Assembly: GCA_001557505.1 (NCBI GenBank)
Contig: LSAX01000001.1
Location: 3,534,001 to 3,598,000, forward strand
Source of the DNA: Reticulascus tulasneorum
Taxonomy: Eukaryota > Ascomycota > Sordariomycetes > Glomerellales > Reticulascaceae
DNA length: 64,000 bases
Reading direction: 5' to 3'
This document shows, one piece after another, positions 1-11,728 of the stretch. Positions within the stretch are counted from its first letter, which is position 1. Each line of letters begins with the position of its first letter. The notes beneath the pieces are model-generated. The model saw only the letters and a program-made list of their open reading frames with translations. It did no database searches and had not been told where the DNA came from. A program made the translations under genes and the position numbers.

Positions 1-3000
1 AGGAGCATCAATTGACTTGCGCAAGAGATTCTACGTCCGTATAACCTTCAAACACATGCATACCACTAGTAGTCGAGGGACATGCTAACCCGGATCTTGT
101 CATTTTCAAATCTTCAAGACAGTCTCATTATGCACGCACAGAGATCTGTGGAGCTCTTCAACCACGCCCCCCTCCCCTCCCCCCCCCCTTTCAACCCCTC
201 CTAGCAGGAACCCCCAAGGGAGACCCCAAGCAGCCCCCACGATGAGCAGATATGGGGTCCGCATGAAGCGCAAGGTCGCACCTAATAGAATCCAGGTATG
301 GGGGGGTGAGAGCCTGGGAGCTCAACAACTCAAATCAAGGCCGGAATTTGGATTTCAAAGAAAACCTACGCATCAATCCACCGAAGGAGTTTCTCGGGAC
401 CGAGGGGATTGAACCACACATTCAACTGCATAACTCAACTTCGTAAAAGACAAGGGCGAAAGATGATACATCATTTGGGCTAGCGGAAGGTCGTCATCGG
501 CTATTGATGATAATGCGACGGTGTCGAGATTGCCAAGCACACACAATCAGATAAGATGCCAAGCCTAGACGATGGTGTTATCTTCAAATCTGGTGGAGGT
601 GGGCTTCCATCCATGGCAGTACACACAGATTACTAGGCAATGTAAGGGAAAGGCAAGTCATGTATATGTACTGTACTGTAGTGTGTGTGTGTATGTATGT
701 CCGTAGATTACGATTACCTGCATCCGCGAAAACTCGCTCAGACCATCTGCTCCGCACACCATCAAGAAGCCGATCGACACACTCAGGGTCCCCCAGACAG
801 TTCGCTACAAACCGCCTAATGTAGCATCTAACGAGTAGACTGCTTCTCGACAAACCACTCACATCGTCAAGATGGCTTTTCAACACTTCACTCGGCGAGT
901 CAACCATACACTAGCAAACGGGGCAGCTCGCATTAGCCTGTCATCATGTGAGAACGTGTGAAGTCGCGTTCTGAAAGACTCATTGGAGGAGTGGCCATGT
1001 GCACGGAGTAATCTGGGGAAGCCATCATCGACCTTAGACCGACCGACTCAACTCTAGATTTCAGCTTCCCCTAGGCTATCGTCCGAAGAGGGGGGGGGGG
1101 GGTGGGTGCACTGTGCCATGTGAACTGTGCGTGAACCGAGCCACATTCGTTGATCCTCCTCAGGGATCAGAAATTTGAGCCTGAGAACCCATGCTCAAAT
1201 GCCCTCGAGGCATTTCAACTTGTTCTCGTAGAGCAGTCGGGTACAATCGGCAGCGGGAGCCAAGTTTTGCGAGGGAGACACGGTCAATGATCCAGGTCTG
1301 TGGTCGAATCGCATTCAGCCATCCAACAAGAGGACTTTTTCCCCCCCGTCAGGTGCTCCGCAATGTTGAGAAGTTCAGCTGGGTCAATAGGGCTTTGGTT
1401 GGATATGCCGTCGAATTGGGTGAGACAAGGGCAACATGAGTCGGGAAAACTGAATGAGACATTACGAAGTAGGGGCCCCCCGTTGGACATGCAGTTCCGT
1501 CTGCTGCCATGCTCCAACTAGAACTAGAACGGGGTCATCTATGCCAGACAAAATTCGGAAGAGTCGGTGAAGGAGGAGAAACAATTGGCGGGCCAGATGA
1601 TCAACGATTCTCGTGCTCGATCTCCACGCCTGCCAATGTCTCAAAGGACGCATCGAACATCACCGGAACTGGCATGGAAGCTCGATGCATTAGCGGGAAC
1701 AGTGCTCTCTTCCTTGCAGCGTGGTCGCAGCACTAGGCGGAATCCGCAATTCTTCACAGCTCGCACTAGTCTCAGTGAGTCAGCGGTGGAGGCTACCTCG
1801 TGCTAGGTTCCCTAGCTTTTCCTTCGTCATCTCGTTCCAAGACAGTAGCTCAAACGTCAAACGGCCGAAGGAGTGGAGCTCTTCTCTTCCCACGGTCGAC
1901 CGGCCGCGCAAGCGATATCGCGCACGACTTCGGGTCGCGAGACGAGTGGTGCGAAAGGGCGAGATGATAGCAGCGCCTTGTATTGAACTGATCACGAATG
2001 CCTTGCCGAAATAGGACTGGCATTTGCCTCTCACCTTGCTACTGATATCTGACCGGATCCTCAAATATTGGAATGATTGCGTGTGCGTGAAGCTGACCAC
2101 ACGGCACAGTACGGTGCGTACAGTATTCATCACATCTGATGAGATTCGCAACCACCGAATGCGAGACCGAATCCAACGACCTCTACCATGGATTGTCTCG
2201 ACTGATCTGTGGGGTAAAGTAGACACTGTGGCACCGCCGTGCCACTCTCTGCCTTGGACCCCAATGGCTATCCTACCTATCAAAGCCACCTCTATGCTTG
2301 CCCCCTCATCATGAAATGGCTTACTCAACAGTCGCAAACCAAGCCAAGGCCCTGTTCCACCGCGTCGACCCCGTGGAAGCCAGAGAAACGGTGTGCACGC
2401 CTCGAACAGCCAACACCCGATCTACTGCATCAACCATGCCCAATTGTCACAATTAGACCGCCATATGGCCATTGGAAATGAAGTCATACGCGGGCATCGC
2501 ATGAATTGGCCGGATGGATCTTGCTCCTCCCTAGTTTCCATTTCCCTGGTCGAGGAAGATGAGCCAGTCGTACAAAGTCAGGTGCCCTCGGGTGTCAATG
2601 TCCAGGTCACGTTGCCTCTTTATCGGCCATAAGCCATTGGGCAGCAAGTCACGCTTTCGATGCAACGGTCTGATTTGCGAGCTGACGGCAAGGCGAGACT
2701 AGCAGATCATCAACGGCCAGGACCGAAACCTAACCTTGTTCAGAGAGGCAAAAAGGGAGGATGATCGCAGACGACGGCCTGTCCCTTTCCCTTCTACTAA
2801 CGGGGCAAGCTTGTGATCCGGACCGTTCCATCTCTGCTCACCCATCGATCCTCCTGTCACTCTCCCTTTTGCTTCTCTGTTGGAGAAGGCCATCTTCGAG
2901 AGGCGATTGGCTTTCCACACCCCAACCACGAGGGATGGGCTCATTCTAATGGATTTCTCCGATGGAGTCCCGACCGGCATACTATGAAAGTGAGTGGCTG

Positions 3001-4914
3001 TCAAGACGGTGAGGGGAAGTCAGTTGATGATGGGTGGTGGGTCCCCCGTCAACCCCCAGTCAAGGGTAAGTTATTCGACCTCGTACATACCTAGTCAGAT
3101 AGAGATCGGAGGGGCACAATGGAGGGACCGAGGCGAGCAGATTCGAAAAGGAAGCTGGCAATGCGGTCTCTTTCACTATCTGATCCTTTCCTGATCCAAC
3201 AAGCGAGTCTTTGCCTCCCGCAGTTCCGATCTGACAGCAAGTAACCCTGGCAGGCCGAGCAGGTCGAGGCCCTAGTTAGCCTACACTAGAGAGGGTTTGC
3301 CTCTTCCTTTTCTCTGCGAGCATTGGGTCTTGTCCGCGATGGGCAAGGGGGAGTGTGATATCACTAGGGCAGTTTGGGCGTGCTCGCCAACTACATACAT
3401 ATCTATCGCCTTATCGCGTCAATGGCTAATCAAACCATGTGCGCCATCTCGTTGTCGTAGAGTCAGTCACAGTGATGGGGGGGGAGCATCTCGGGAGCGT
3501 TGACTACGTACATACGTACATAGCAATCTGCAAGCAGCATCGAAGGGAAAGGGCCAGCGAGAGGATGGGCGAGATGCGGACGGCACACGGGAAGGGAGGG
3601 TGAGATGCGCAAGATGCGTTGCAGCAACTCTGCCGGGGAAGGGATTCCTGCCCTTGTCCCTGTCCTCCCTCTGTCCCCTGGCAAGTGATGAACAAGCAAG
3701 CAAGCGATATTTTAGCTCGCCCATCTTGGGACAGGGGGGGCCCGGTCGCCGGCCAACCCCCCCTCCACCCATCTTCCGTTTCGTTTTCCCTTTTGACAGC
3801 TCGTCGAATGGCACGGCGGACACCCAGGGCGCTTAACCCGCTATATTTGGCCGGGGTCAAGGGAAGATTCCTGATTTCTGGCCAATGGCGTGTTAGCGTT
3901 CCTTAAATAAAGTAGCACAACAGGATTTTGATCCAATCAGCAGGGCGGATGCAACTGCACGCTCTCATGTTCGACTGCACTAGGGCAAATCTGCAAGTGC
4001 AGGGTGAATTCACCCAATTGCTCCTTCAACCTTCGCGCCATCCTCGCTCATGGATGGTGCCCACGACCGACCGGCTCGAAAAACTCGACCTGCACTCAGT
4101 CACTCCCTCTACCCACCAAGTGCCACCCACCATGGCACCACCATGGGGTGTCTTCTGTCTCTCGTTGCGGGTGGGTGCGGGCGGTGCAAGTGTCTCTCCC
4201 CACGCCTCCTAGTCGTGTCTCCTCGGCTATCATGCTGCGTGTGCGCTTCTTGTTCTCCGCTGTGCTTGCTCACTGCAAGTTCATGTCTAAGCTAGACGTA
4301 CGTGAAAGAAGATACGGCACACGCATGTTTCCCACCCCCCCCTTCTCCCCATCCCTGTGGCCACAAAAAGAACCAGCCTCTAAGCATTCCCACTCTATTT
4401 GCCGCGCCGGCAGGGCATAGCACCGCACTGGCTCGACGGTCGCTCGAACCCTCTGAGACCTTTCTGCAAGGCTATTATTATACAGCCCAACGATGGGATA
4501 GGCCTGTTGGGACTTGCCCACCACCCGGCGCCGTTCAACACGCCGAATCACACCAAAATCACTTGCATGCGGTGCTGTGATCCCCAACTTCACCTCCACA
4601 TACATAACTCTCGCTAGGCGCCCGCATGTATCCGGATCCCCTCCTCTTCTCTCTTTTGCGACTTCTCTCCCATTCTTCGAGCATAGCGAGCCCTGTTTCC
4701 TTTTCCTAATCTCTCCAATCTCCTATTTTGTTTCTGTCGACAAGCGTATCTCTCTCTATCTCCAACATCTCCATCTCTCTCAGACTTGATATATCCTAGA
4801 AAGAGTGCCGGCGACGGCCACTGAAAAGCAACTTGGTTCCTTATACGCCACTGTGCAGATATCTGCTGCCCAAAATTTACTCCCCCCACCAATTTCCGTA
4901 TCTGATACCACAAA
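1..4914. other. Long gene-poor region upstream of the SAM-PH gene
   Basis: No convincing gene was found here apart from a doubtful small frame at 565-907, listed separately. The open frames on both strands are short, overlap each other and lack recognisable domains. The sequence holds low-complexity tracts: a C-rich run near 165-190, a GT/GTAT microsatellite near 679-700, a run of 13 G at 1090-1102, and pyrimidine-rich stretches from about 4620 to 4790 typical of a fungal promoter and 5' leader. The right end is probably promoter and leader of the gene starting at 5005. A non-coding RNA cannot be excluded. Confidence 0.5.
565..907 (-). CDS. Doubtful small two-exon gene, 85 aa, no known family
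   Basis: A frame opens with ATG at 907 and reads 63 codons to a possible donor (GTAATC at 717). A possible acceptor (CCTAG) ends at 633, and exon 2 (632-565) stays in phase to a TAG. The protein would have 85 residues with a CxxC pair (CVYC) just after the junction and no signal peptide or membrane segment. The intron would be 85 nt and contain the GT microsatellite. I do not recognise the family. It may be a chance frame; only the phase agreement and the lack of stops support it. Confidence 0.18.
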
Positions 4915-4974
4915 ATGGTGCGTGGAATCCCAGACCCCGACCGCTGATACCGTATGGACTCGACTAACAAGCAG
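4915..4974 (+). promoter_or_regulatory. 5' leader uORF and likely leader intron of the SAM-PH gene
   Basis: An upstream ATG at 4915 would read 10 codons to a TGA at 4945-4947. Directly after this ATG lies a good donor (GTGCGT at 4918). A strong branch motif (GACTAAC) and an acceptor (CAG ending at 4974) give a 57-nt intron like the others in this window. Splicing would turn the uORF into ATG-TCT-GTG-TAG. Either way one short uORF precedes the main ATG at 5005, so translation of the main frame may depend on leaky scanning or reinitiation. This is inferred from sequence signals only. Confidence 0.45.
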
Positions 4975-5004
4975 TCTGTGTAGAATCATACACAGCAGTT
5001 CGCA

Positions 5005-7465
5005 ATGTCCGAGCGACGGTTGCATCATGAGATGCGCCAAAAGACTAACCTGCGCGACACATTCTTCGGTCTGAAGACTGAGCCGCAACGGCCTTCCTCG
5101 GTTGCTACCGAGTTTATGGACACTGATTGGGACGAAGAGATCCTCAGTGAGGCCGAGGACAACTCGCCTCGTGTCAGTGTGAACTCTGTAGGTCCCCAAC
5201 ATTCTAACGGCAGCCAGTAGAACTAGTAGCTAATTCGCGCCCCTCTTCCAGTCTGGCCAACCCAGTATAACAACACTCTCATCGTACGATGAGATACCCA
5301 CGCCAAGATCAAGCCAGAGCCGCATGGCCTACGTGGAGGCCGAGTCACCAAAGGCAGTTGAGGGTCCGAGGGGGCCGCATCTGTTCCGAAGTTCAACAGC
5401 AAACTCGTTTGAGCAAGAGGCAATACTATCCCTGTCGCCCATGACACCGAAGGTGTCCCGGCCGTACCATGACATCCTCAGCTACTCGGCGCCGAGGGAA
5501 TCACTGATGCCCAGACGCCGAAGCAGTCCCTTCCAGTTCAGCCGTGAGGAGCTCAACACACCAGAGCTTGCCTCTTGGTCCCCGGAGATGGTCGCGCAGT
5601 CGATGCTTAATGCTGGCGTTGAGCTCTCGGTTGCTGAGCGGTTTGTGGAGAACGATATCAATGGTGCTATCTTAATTACGCTGAAGTTCGAGGATCTAAA
5701 AGAGTTGGACATTCAGTCATTTGGCGTGAGGACAAAGATCTGGAACCAGATCCATCTCCTCCGGGACAGCCGACCCAGCTCTCCCAGGGCGCCCACGCCG
5801 ATTGAGGACAGGCCGAGCCGGGAAGTCAAGAAGGAGCAGAAGAAGGAGTCGGATTGCGGGCTACAGCGACGGAAGAGCAGCAGGCGGAGACACAAGAAGC
5901 CCTCGCACGAGGACATCATTTCTCCCATGGAGTCGGTGTCTATCGTCGGCATCGAGCAGGTCATTCCCAAGCCGCATGTCTGCTCCAAGGGCGAGAACTG
6001 TTCCAAGTTCCGGAAGCAGCAAAAACTGATCGACTCTTTCAGAAAGGAACACCCGTTCGTGGACCTTGATGCTGGTGCAGTCTTGATTGCTGGCGACCCG
6101 GGCAACCCGCAAACTGCCCGAGCCATCGACCCTACTGAGATGTTGCGACCCATTTCCGACGCCGTCCCGTCTGTAGTGGCATCTTCCGATGTCTTTGGAC
6201 CTGGTAGCATGACGCCTCTCCAATATCTTCAAGAGGCCGCGCTGCGCAATGTTCAGTCAAGAGATCCTCAAGACAACGTCAGGCGATTCCTTGATCTGCA
6301 ATGCACCACCAAAGGCAACGAAGTTCCACCTACTCCTCCTTTTGAGATCTTTCCCCAGTCACACGCTCCAATCGAGGGACTTCGAGCCCTCCCCAAGCTG
6401 TCGATTCCAGGAAAGCAGTCTGCTCGTCCCACTCCTCCAAGAGCCTCGACTCACCCACCTCCAAATGCCCAGCCCGCACAACCCGTCCAGCAGCAGGAAG
6501 AACAACCTTTCATACCCTACCGCATGGACAGAGCGGATCCCCTTTCCCCAGATCTGCAGACACCTACGAATCCCTACCGATTCGGTACTCCCTTCTCTGA
6601 GTTTGATGTACCAGTGACGGCGATCCCTATCGGTCCTGTCGCGAGGAACTTCTCACAGTCGGTGCCGCCAGACATGAACTACCACACTGTATCCTCCATC
6701 CCACCTCCTCGCGCCCAGTCCCGCGCATCCGCCCGCCGCCCATCATTCCCCGTCCTCCCTGCCCTGGATGAGAACATGGCCACCCCTATTGCCCGCGCCA
6801 TTCCAAAGCCGCTTTCGCCAAGATCTTCATCCCAACCTCAGCAAAAGCCCCTCCAGGCACCGCCAAGGGTCAACTACCCCTGGTCGCCGATGGAGCGCAA
6901 GAACTTCGAGCAAGCCATCCCACCCAGCATCCCCGTCAAGGAAGCCGCCGAGCTCTCCTTCCAGAACGGCATTTCCTACCAGGGCCCCATGAAGAAGCGC
7001 AAGACCCGTCTGCTCCGCCACGAATGGCAAGACGGTTACTTCACACTCAAGGGTTCTCGCCTAGCCATGCACAAGGATGCGATCCAGATTGACCGCACGC
7101 TCGAGTACGTCGACATTGACGACTACGCCATCGCATGCTCCAGCCTGGCCAGCCAGTCCAAGCTTACCGCTGCCTTCAAGGCTATGCAAATCACACACAA
7201 CCGCGAGAAGAGCGATCCCGTTGCCGCCTTCAGCTTCCAGCTCATCCCACAGGACAAGAACGCCGCGAAGCTGCGAAAGCGCGAGAGCGCCCTTCCTGGC
7301 GGTGTCATCCCGCCTGAGGGTGCCAACGGCACTGGCAAGACACATCATTTCGCCGTCAAGAGCCGCGACGAGCGCATTGATTGGATGAGGGAGTTGATGC
7401 TGGCTAAGGCACTGCGACAGAAGGGCGAGGGCTTCGAAGTCAGCGTCAATGGCAATATGATCTGA
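5005..7465 (+). CDS. SAM and PH domain protein, Boi1/Boi2/Pob1-like polarity protein
   Basis: Two exons, 5005-5187 and 5252-7465, give 798 residues; the 64-nt intron is in phase 0. Residues about 170-235 form a SAM domain (starting WSPEMVAQ, ending near KIWNQIHLL). A long Pro/Ser-rich, probably disordered middle follows. A PH domain occupies about 636-790, starting with a basic patch (KKRKTRLLRHEW) and ending in a DERIDWMREL helix. In yeast Boi1/2 and fission yeast Pob1, SAM and PH act with Cdc42 and phosphoinositides at sites of polarised growth and exocytosis. Those proteins also carry an N-terminal SH3 domain, which I do not see here. The start is the first ATG after the leader, in CGCAATGTC context. 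Family call good, exact role inferred. Confidence 0.88.
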
Positions 7466-8254
7466 GATTCAACGGGGAGAGAGTATTTGAGGGGGATTAT
7501 TTTCGCCGAAAATTCATCTAATGTATTTGTTCTTTTCGTGTCATCCCTTTGGATGCAGTCTGTTCGGGAATGGGAAGAGAAGTGTGTCTCTGTCCTCGAT
7601 TTTAGGGGTTTTTATGATAGCATGGGTTGGCGGCGCGGCATTGTGATTTGCAAGCCCTCAGGCTTCTTGACATTCATACACTCCTTTCCGATGATACCTA
7701 GGTAGCTCTGAATCAAAAGAACATGAAACAACTGAACGGTCCCTTCTGCTGCGTGATATGTGAACATGAACGGTTAAAGCCTGAAAAGCGATGGTGAGCT
7801 AGTGACAGAAGTCAGTTCAACTTGAAGATTCATGTCAAGGTGCGAAGGGGAGTAATTCGCATGAGCAATGTTTGAGCTTGCAGCATACGCACACGTTCAT
7901 GTAGGCCACTCATGAATTAGCTACTCCCCAAGCCATCACAGCCGGATATTTCATTTGTAGCATATGCTTAAGTTTCAAATCACATTACTAGACATACTAC
8001 GTAGTGGTATAAGAAATTGATCGACTGGGGATTATAAACTCATGTCAGAATTCCGGTTCCACTTTGACAGACTCAGATACGCATTGCAATACACCTTAGT
8101 TAGCAAGGAAGCAGGCCACGACAATCGGCTCCGCGCGCATAAGTAGTACAACATGGTACATTTCCTTGCCTGTATATGCAGTCAAGCTATCTTACAATGT
8201 CATCTAAGCACATCTACAACCCAGTTTAGGCCCGATCAATCTACCGTCCAGCGC
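7466..8254. other. Convergent intergenic region
   Basis: This lies between the 3' ends of the SAM-PH gene (plus) and the SOD-fold mitoribosomal gene (minus). It should hold both 3' untranslated regions. A 72-codon frame at 7487-7705 has no recognisable domain and is most likely 3' UTR. Nothing else is visible. Confidence 0.6.
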
Positions 8255-9199
8255 TCAGATCTTGAAAGCTGGCCTCGCCAGAATCTCTGCCGAACTCGCA
8301 ACCGCCTCCCAGTCCACCACCTCCCACCACGCCTCCGCAAAGGCCTTCTTCCCGCCCACGCCGCCAACGCCAACGCCGTAGTCCCTGAGCCACACGTGCT
8401 CCCACGTGTTCAGGCACAACAACGGCACCAGGTCCAGCGCCCCCGGCGGTTTGTTTCCGAGAACCTGCGCCTGCGCGCTCCTTCTCAGGTAGCTCCCTGC
8501 GGTGCCGCCGATGCCTGCGGTGTTCATGTCCTGGCTCTGAAGGCGCCAGTGCGCGCCAGGGTAGGGGCTGCCGGCGAGGTATGTGGTTAGGAGGCGGAAG
8601 TCGTGCGGGCCGGCCTTGACGAGCCACACGAAGCCTGGGCCGAACATGGCCGAGGCGGTGATGATGAACTCGCGGCGGAGGGTCTCGATGCTGGAGAAGG
8701 AGGTGGCGAGGGCGGAGGCGAGGTTGGATGGCATGGGTTTCGGGGTCGGGGTGATGTTCTTGAAGAAGAAGTGCGAGTTGTGCGCCATAGACGCGTGGTT
8801 GAAAATGGGAGCCTGCGCGGGCTCGCGGGCGGTGGCCAGGAGGATCTGCTTCACGTCTCGTTGTTCGAAATCAGTTCCTGGTTGACCGTTAGCACATGTC
8901 CTAGTTTACATCCTATTAAGAACCCTCGGCAATCCAGTTGCAGAGCAGCTTTGATTTGGCGAGCACCAGATCAATTAAGCCCGGAGGAGAGACCGCCACG
9001 CACCAGCTGTGAGCGCATTGAGCTTTTCCAGCATCAATTCCATGTACTGCCTCCACGCCATGTCGAAGCCGTCGGCGGACAGCAGGCCGGGGATGCCGTC
9101 GGTGAAGTCATGGCCTAGTTGCGGTACGTGATGCATCGACCTCTGCTGCAGCTGTCGCGCCACGCGCACGCGCGGTATCCTTAATCGCGAGCGGAACAT
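8255..9199 (-). CDS. Mitochondrial small-subunit ribosomal protein with Fe/Mn superoxide dismutase fold (mS42/mS43 family)
   Basis: Exon 1 is 9199-9004 and exon 2 is 8877-8255, giving 272 residues; the 126-nt intron has a CTAAC branch site before CCAG. The N-terminus is basic (MFRSRLRIPRVRVAR), as in mitochondrial presequences. The rest follows the superoxide dismutase layout: an N-terminal helical hairpin and a C-terminal alpha/beta part with the motif NTWEHVWLRDYG. True enzymes have DxWEHxYY there. The Asp metal ligand is Asn here, and the first His ligand is not evident, so enzymatic activity is unlikely. In yeast Mrp1 and Rsm26 are such proteins of the 37S subunit. I cannot decide between mS42 and mS43. 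Confidence 0.8.
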
Positions 9200-10534
9200 G
9201 GTGGGTTGTGGTTTGAGGTTTCTATCCTTGAACCGTTGTGGACCCTGGGAGCTTCGTGATGGTGAACTTTTTTGGTGGATGAGATATGCAGCCTTACATA
9301 TGAGGCTGCAATACCGGCTACTCCCGAACGGGCATTTAGCCCACTTACTGTGGAAGGACCTACCATAGGTACTTAGGTACCTAGTCTAGTTGGTGCAATC
9401 ATCAGGACTTCACCTTGATTCACCTTGAAGGACTCACAATTCTGTAGGTCGCACTTGGGTCGCATCCAACCCGATTCCGTGCAGGTGCTACAACGGTCTA
9501 CAGTCCCGCAAATCATGGTAAGTAGTCACTGAGGCTCTACGGCCCGCAGTTTGCTCGCTCGCCCGCCAAACGGTTGCCGATCTAAGTGACCGGATGCAGA
9601 GTATCTTCCAGAACATGATTTCCAACGGCTCGAGTTCTCGACCATGACTGAATGCTACCAATCAATCTACAGTCGCATCGAGACCTCTATTTTCTTGCAC
9701 TGCACTGCATCGACAACGTAACCGCCGACCTAGCGCCTACATCCCTCGGGAGTGTAACCGCCCGCTGATTTCGGGCGCTTACAACCCACCGCACCTCCTT
9801 TGGCGCCCGGCACTCAGGCGAGACTTGCTGACTCCGCCACCGATCCTTATGCCTTGAATGCGCAGGCCGTGGCGCTTACATGCACAGTGATCGATGACCT
9901 TGCAATAGCGTAGGAAGTTGAGTGCTGACACGGTGAGCAGGGGGTTCAAGGCACTGACGGTCAGTATGTTGCTCTGATAGTTGGCCATACTGTGGCTGGT
10001 GATTTTGAAGTGTGGCGTGATGGTGGGGTTTGGCGGAGGGAGCCTTTGCTTTCCCAGAGCGATTTGTTGGGATTCGCTCCGAACCTCCCATCAAGGCGAC
10101 AGTCTGACAGGAATTTGGATGACGACGAACCCGTCGACAACTCTTGTGAGGACTTCAGGCTCTCCCTCGAACCATCATGTTTGTATCGCGGGTTTACCGT
10201 ATTACTCCCTCGAAGTTTTGTTCATCCAATTCCCGGTGAATCTCTGAGCGGACACCAATGGGGTATTGTCGATGAACACACTTGGGTGCCCCAATCCAAG
10301 CGCTGGTACTCAATCAAAGGCAATAGCCACGTTTTATTCGAGGATATTTGACTATGTTCATTCAAGGTATCTGTTCTCTTTCAATCTGAATTTTACAAAC
10401 TCCGTTACATATGCAACCTGGACCTATCGGAAAGGCATCCAACACCGAACTACGGATCTCCCCAGCGAACACCACCTTGGCCATGCGAAAGTTAGCAAAT
10501 CATATTTAGAGCGAACGGAAATCCCTTGGATTGA
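9200..10534. other. Intergenic region between two minus-strand genes
   Basis: The left part should hold the promoter of the mitoribosomal gene starting at 9199; the right part should hold the 3' UTR of the gene ending at 10535. A strong stem-loop at 9753-9783 is listed separately. The longest frame (9992-10351, plus) has no ATG at its 5' end and no recognisable domain. No gene is supported. Confidence 0.5.
9753..9783. repeat. Perfect-armed stem-loop
   Basis: The arms TGTAA and TTACA, then CGCCCG and CGGGCG, pair around a 7-nt loop with a single C-C mismatch, making an 11-bp interrupted stem. No gene adjoins it directly. It may be chance, a small RNA structure or the remnant of an inverted-repeat element. 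Confidence 0.45.
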
Positions 10535-11728
10535 TCAGTCCTGATCCTGAACGAGTCCCAGTACATCCAATTCAGTCTTGACCAACCGCTCGAACTCCTC
10601 CCGATCAATCCCAGAAGCTCGCGATAGCAAGTACAAGCTGCGGATGCTCCTCGAGACATGCTGCTTTACACCAAACTCGTTCTGTTCCTGCCTCCCGGCA
10701 GTCTCTTCGAGCTTTGCAACGGTGTTGCTCCCATTGGAACTGGCACTCGAGGCTGGTCGAGGGTGTAACAGAGCGGCGGCCCTGGCTTGTTCGGTAGGGG
10801 AAGGAGACTCTTCGGGTTCGGCTAGTGTCCAAGCGCCATTCGTCTCGTTGAGCTCATTCTGCTCGGGTCGTTCGACCATTCCCAATCCCAACGGCGGGGC
10901 GACTTCAACATGCTCTGCTCTGCCGGATGGATCGTCGTTGTCGAGGGCGGGCTGCACGGAATCATATTGGGCGTAGTAGGCATCTTCAGCTGAAGCGCTT
11001 CGGTAGGTGCCCTGTTGTGATGTTTGTGATGTTTGTGTTGGTTGTGGTGCAGGGGACCGCTTGACGGCAGGTGTGCGTGCAGGCGTCCCATCATACTGAT
11101 CCCAATAGCTGTCATCCTCCTCTTCGAAAGCATCGAACCCGCTGCCGACACCCTCACCATCGGGCTCCACGACTGTGGTGGTCAGGTTCTTCTCCTCGAA
11201 CCCTTTCTCGGCCTCGGAAACGGTCGAATAACCCCCGAACGAACCAAACGGCGAAGACTTCTCAGCGACACTGACCTCTCCGACCCGCCAGCCATCACCG
11301 CCGCCCTCCGCGTCCCCGACACAGTACACTAGTTGGAAGGTCAACTCCAGATCCTCGACAACAACCAGAGCTTGGAAAGTTTCCGGATCTAGCCGTCGAT
11401 ATCTTGTTTTGGCATCGTAGTCCCAGTCTACTTCGACTTCGCCGGATACTGGATGCGGCTCCAGTCGGCCTCCCCGCACGATTTCGCCCAGCCGTACTGC
11501 CTTGGCAGTATCATAACAGAGGAGACGGAGCCATGGCTCGGTACTAGCAGCGGAAAGGAGCTGAACTCTTTGCCTCAATATTGGCGAGAGTAGCGGCAAG
11601 ACGCCAATTGCTGGTTCTGTTGAAACGGTCGCGGCTGGGAGGGCAGGCAGGAACGGTGCCAGTAGGCCGCCAATATCCGGGGTGGTGATGTTGGATGAGG
11701 TCATGCTGGTGTTTCCAGCAATTTGCAT
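10535..11728 (-). CDS. Conserved-looking acidic protein of unknown function
   Basis: A single exon of 397 codons runs from ATG at 11728 to TGA at 10535. The N-terminal 160 residues look folded (hydrophobic LLAPFLPALP, a LRLLCYD segment, and a WDYDAKTRYRRL stretch followed by a strand-rich part). The middle (about 170-330) is acidic and Ser/Pro/Gln-rich, probably disordered. A C-terminal helix pair of about 55 residues (RSIRSLYLLSRASG, then EEFERLVKTELDVLGL) looks like a conserved interaction module. There is no signal peptide or membrane helix. I do not recognise the family and assign no function. The composition and lack of frame breaks support a real gene. Confidence 0.75.
   Translation of the reverse strand: MQIAGNTSMTSSNITTPDIGGLLAPFLPALPAATVSTEPAIGVLPLLSPILRQRVQLLSAASTEPWLRLLCYDTAKAVRLGEIVRGGRLEPHPVSGEVEVDWDYDAKTRYRRLDPETFQALVVVEDLELTFQLVYCVGDAEGGGDGWRVGEVSVAEKSSPFGSFGGYSTVSEAEKGFEEKNLTTTVVEPDGEGVGSGFDAFEEEDDSYWDQYDGTPARTPAVKRSPAPQPTQTSQTSQQGTYRSASAEDAYYAQYDSVQPALDNDDPSGRAEHVEVAPPLGLGMVERPEQNELNETNGAWTLAEPEESPSPTEQARAAALLHPRPASSASSNGSNTVAKLEETAGRQEQNEFGVKQHVSRSIRSLYLLSRASGIDREEFERLVKTELDVLGLVQDQD

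Noticed and set aside
400..425. Possible T-arm (GGTTCAATCCC on the minus strand) of a tRNA
   Set aside because: The bases on both sides do not pair as a T stem and no acceptor or anticodon arm is found.
1780..2337. 185-codon open frame on the minus strand in the gene-free left part
   Set aside because: No domain, composition unlike coding sequence, and it overlaps frames of similar length on the other strand.
9992..10351. 119-codon open frame on the plus strand
   Set aside because: Starts at GTG rather than ATG, has no domain and no splice continuation that extends it.
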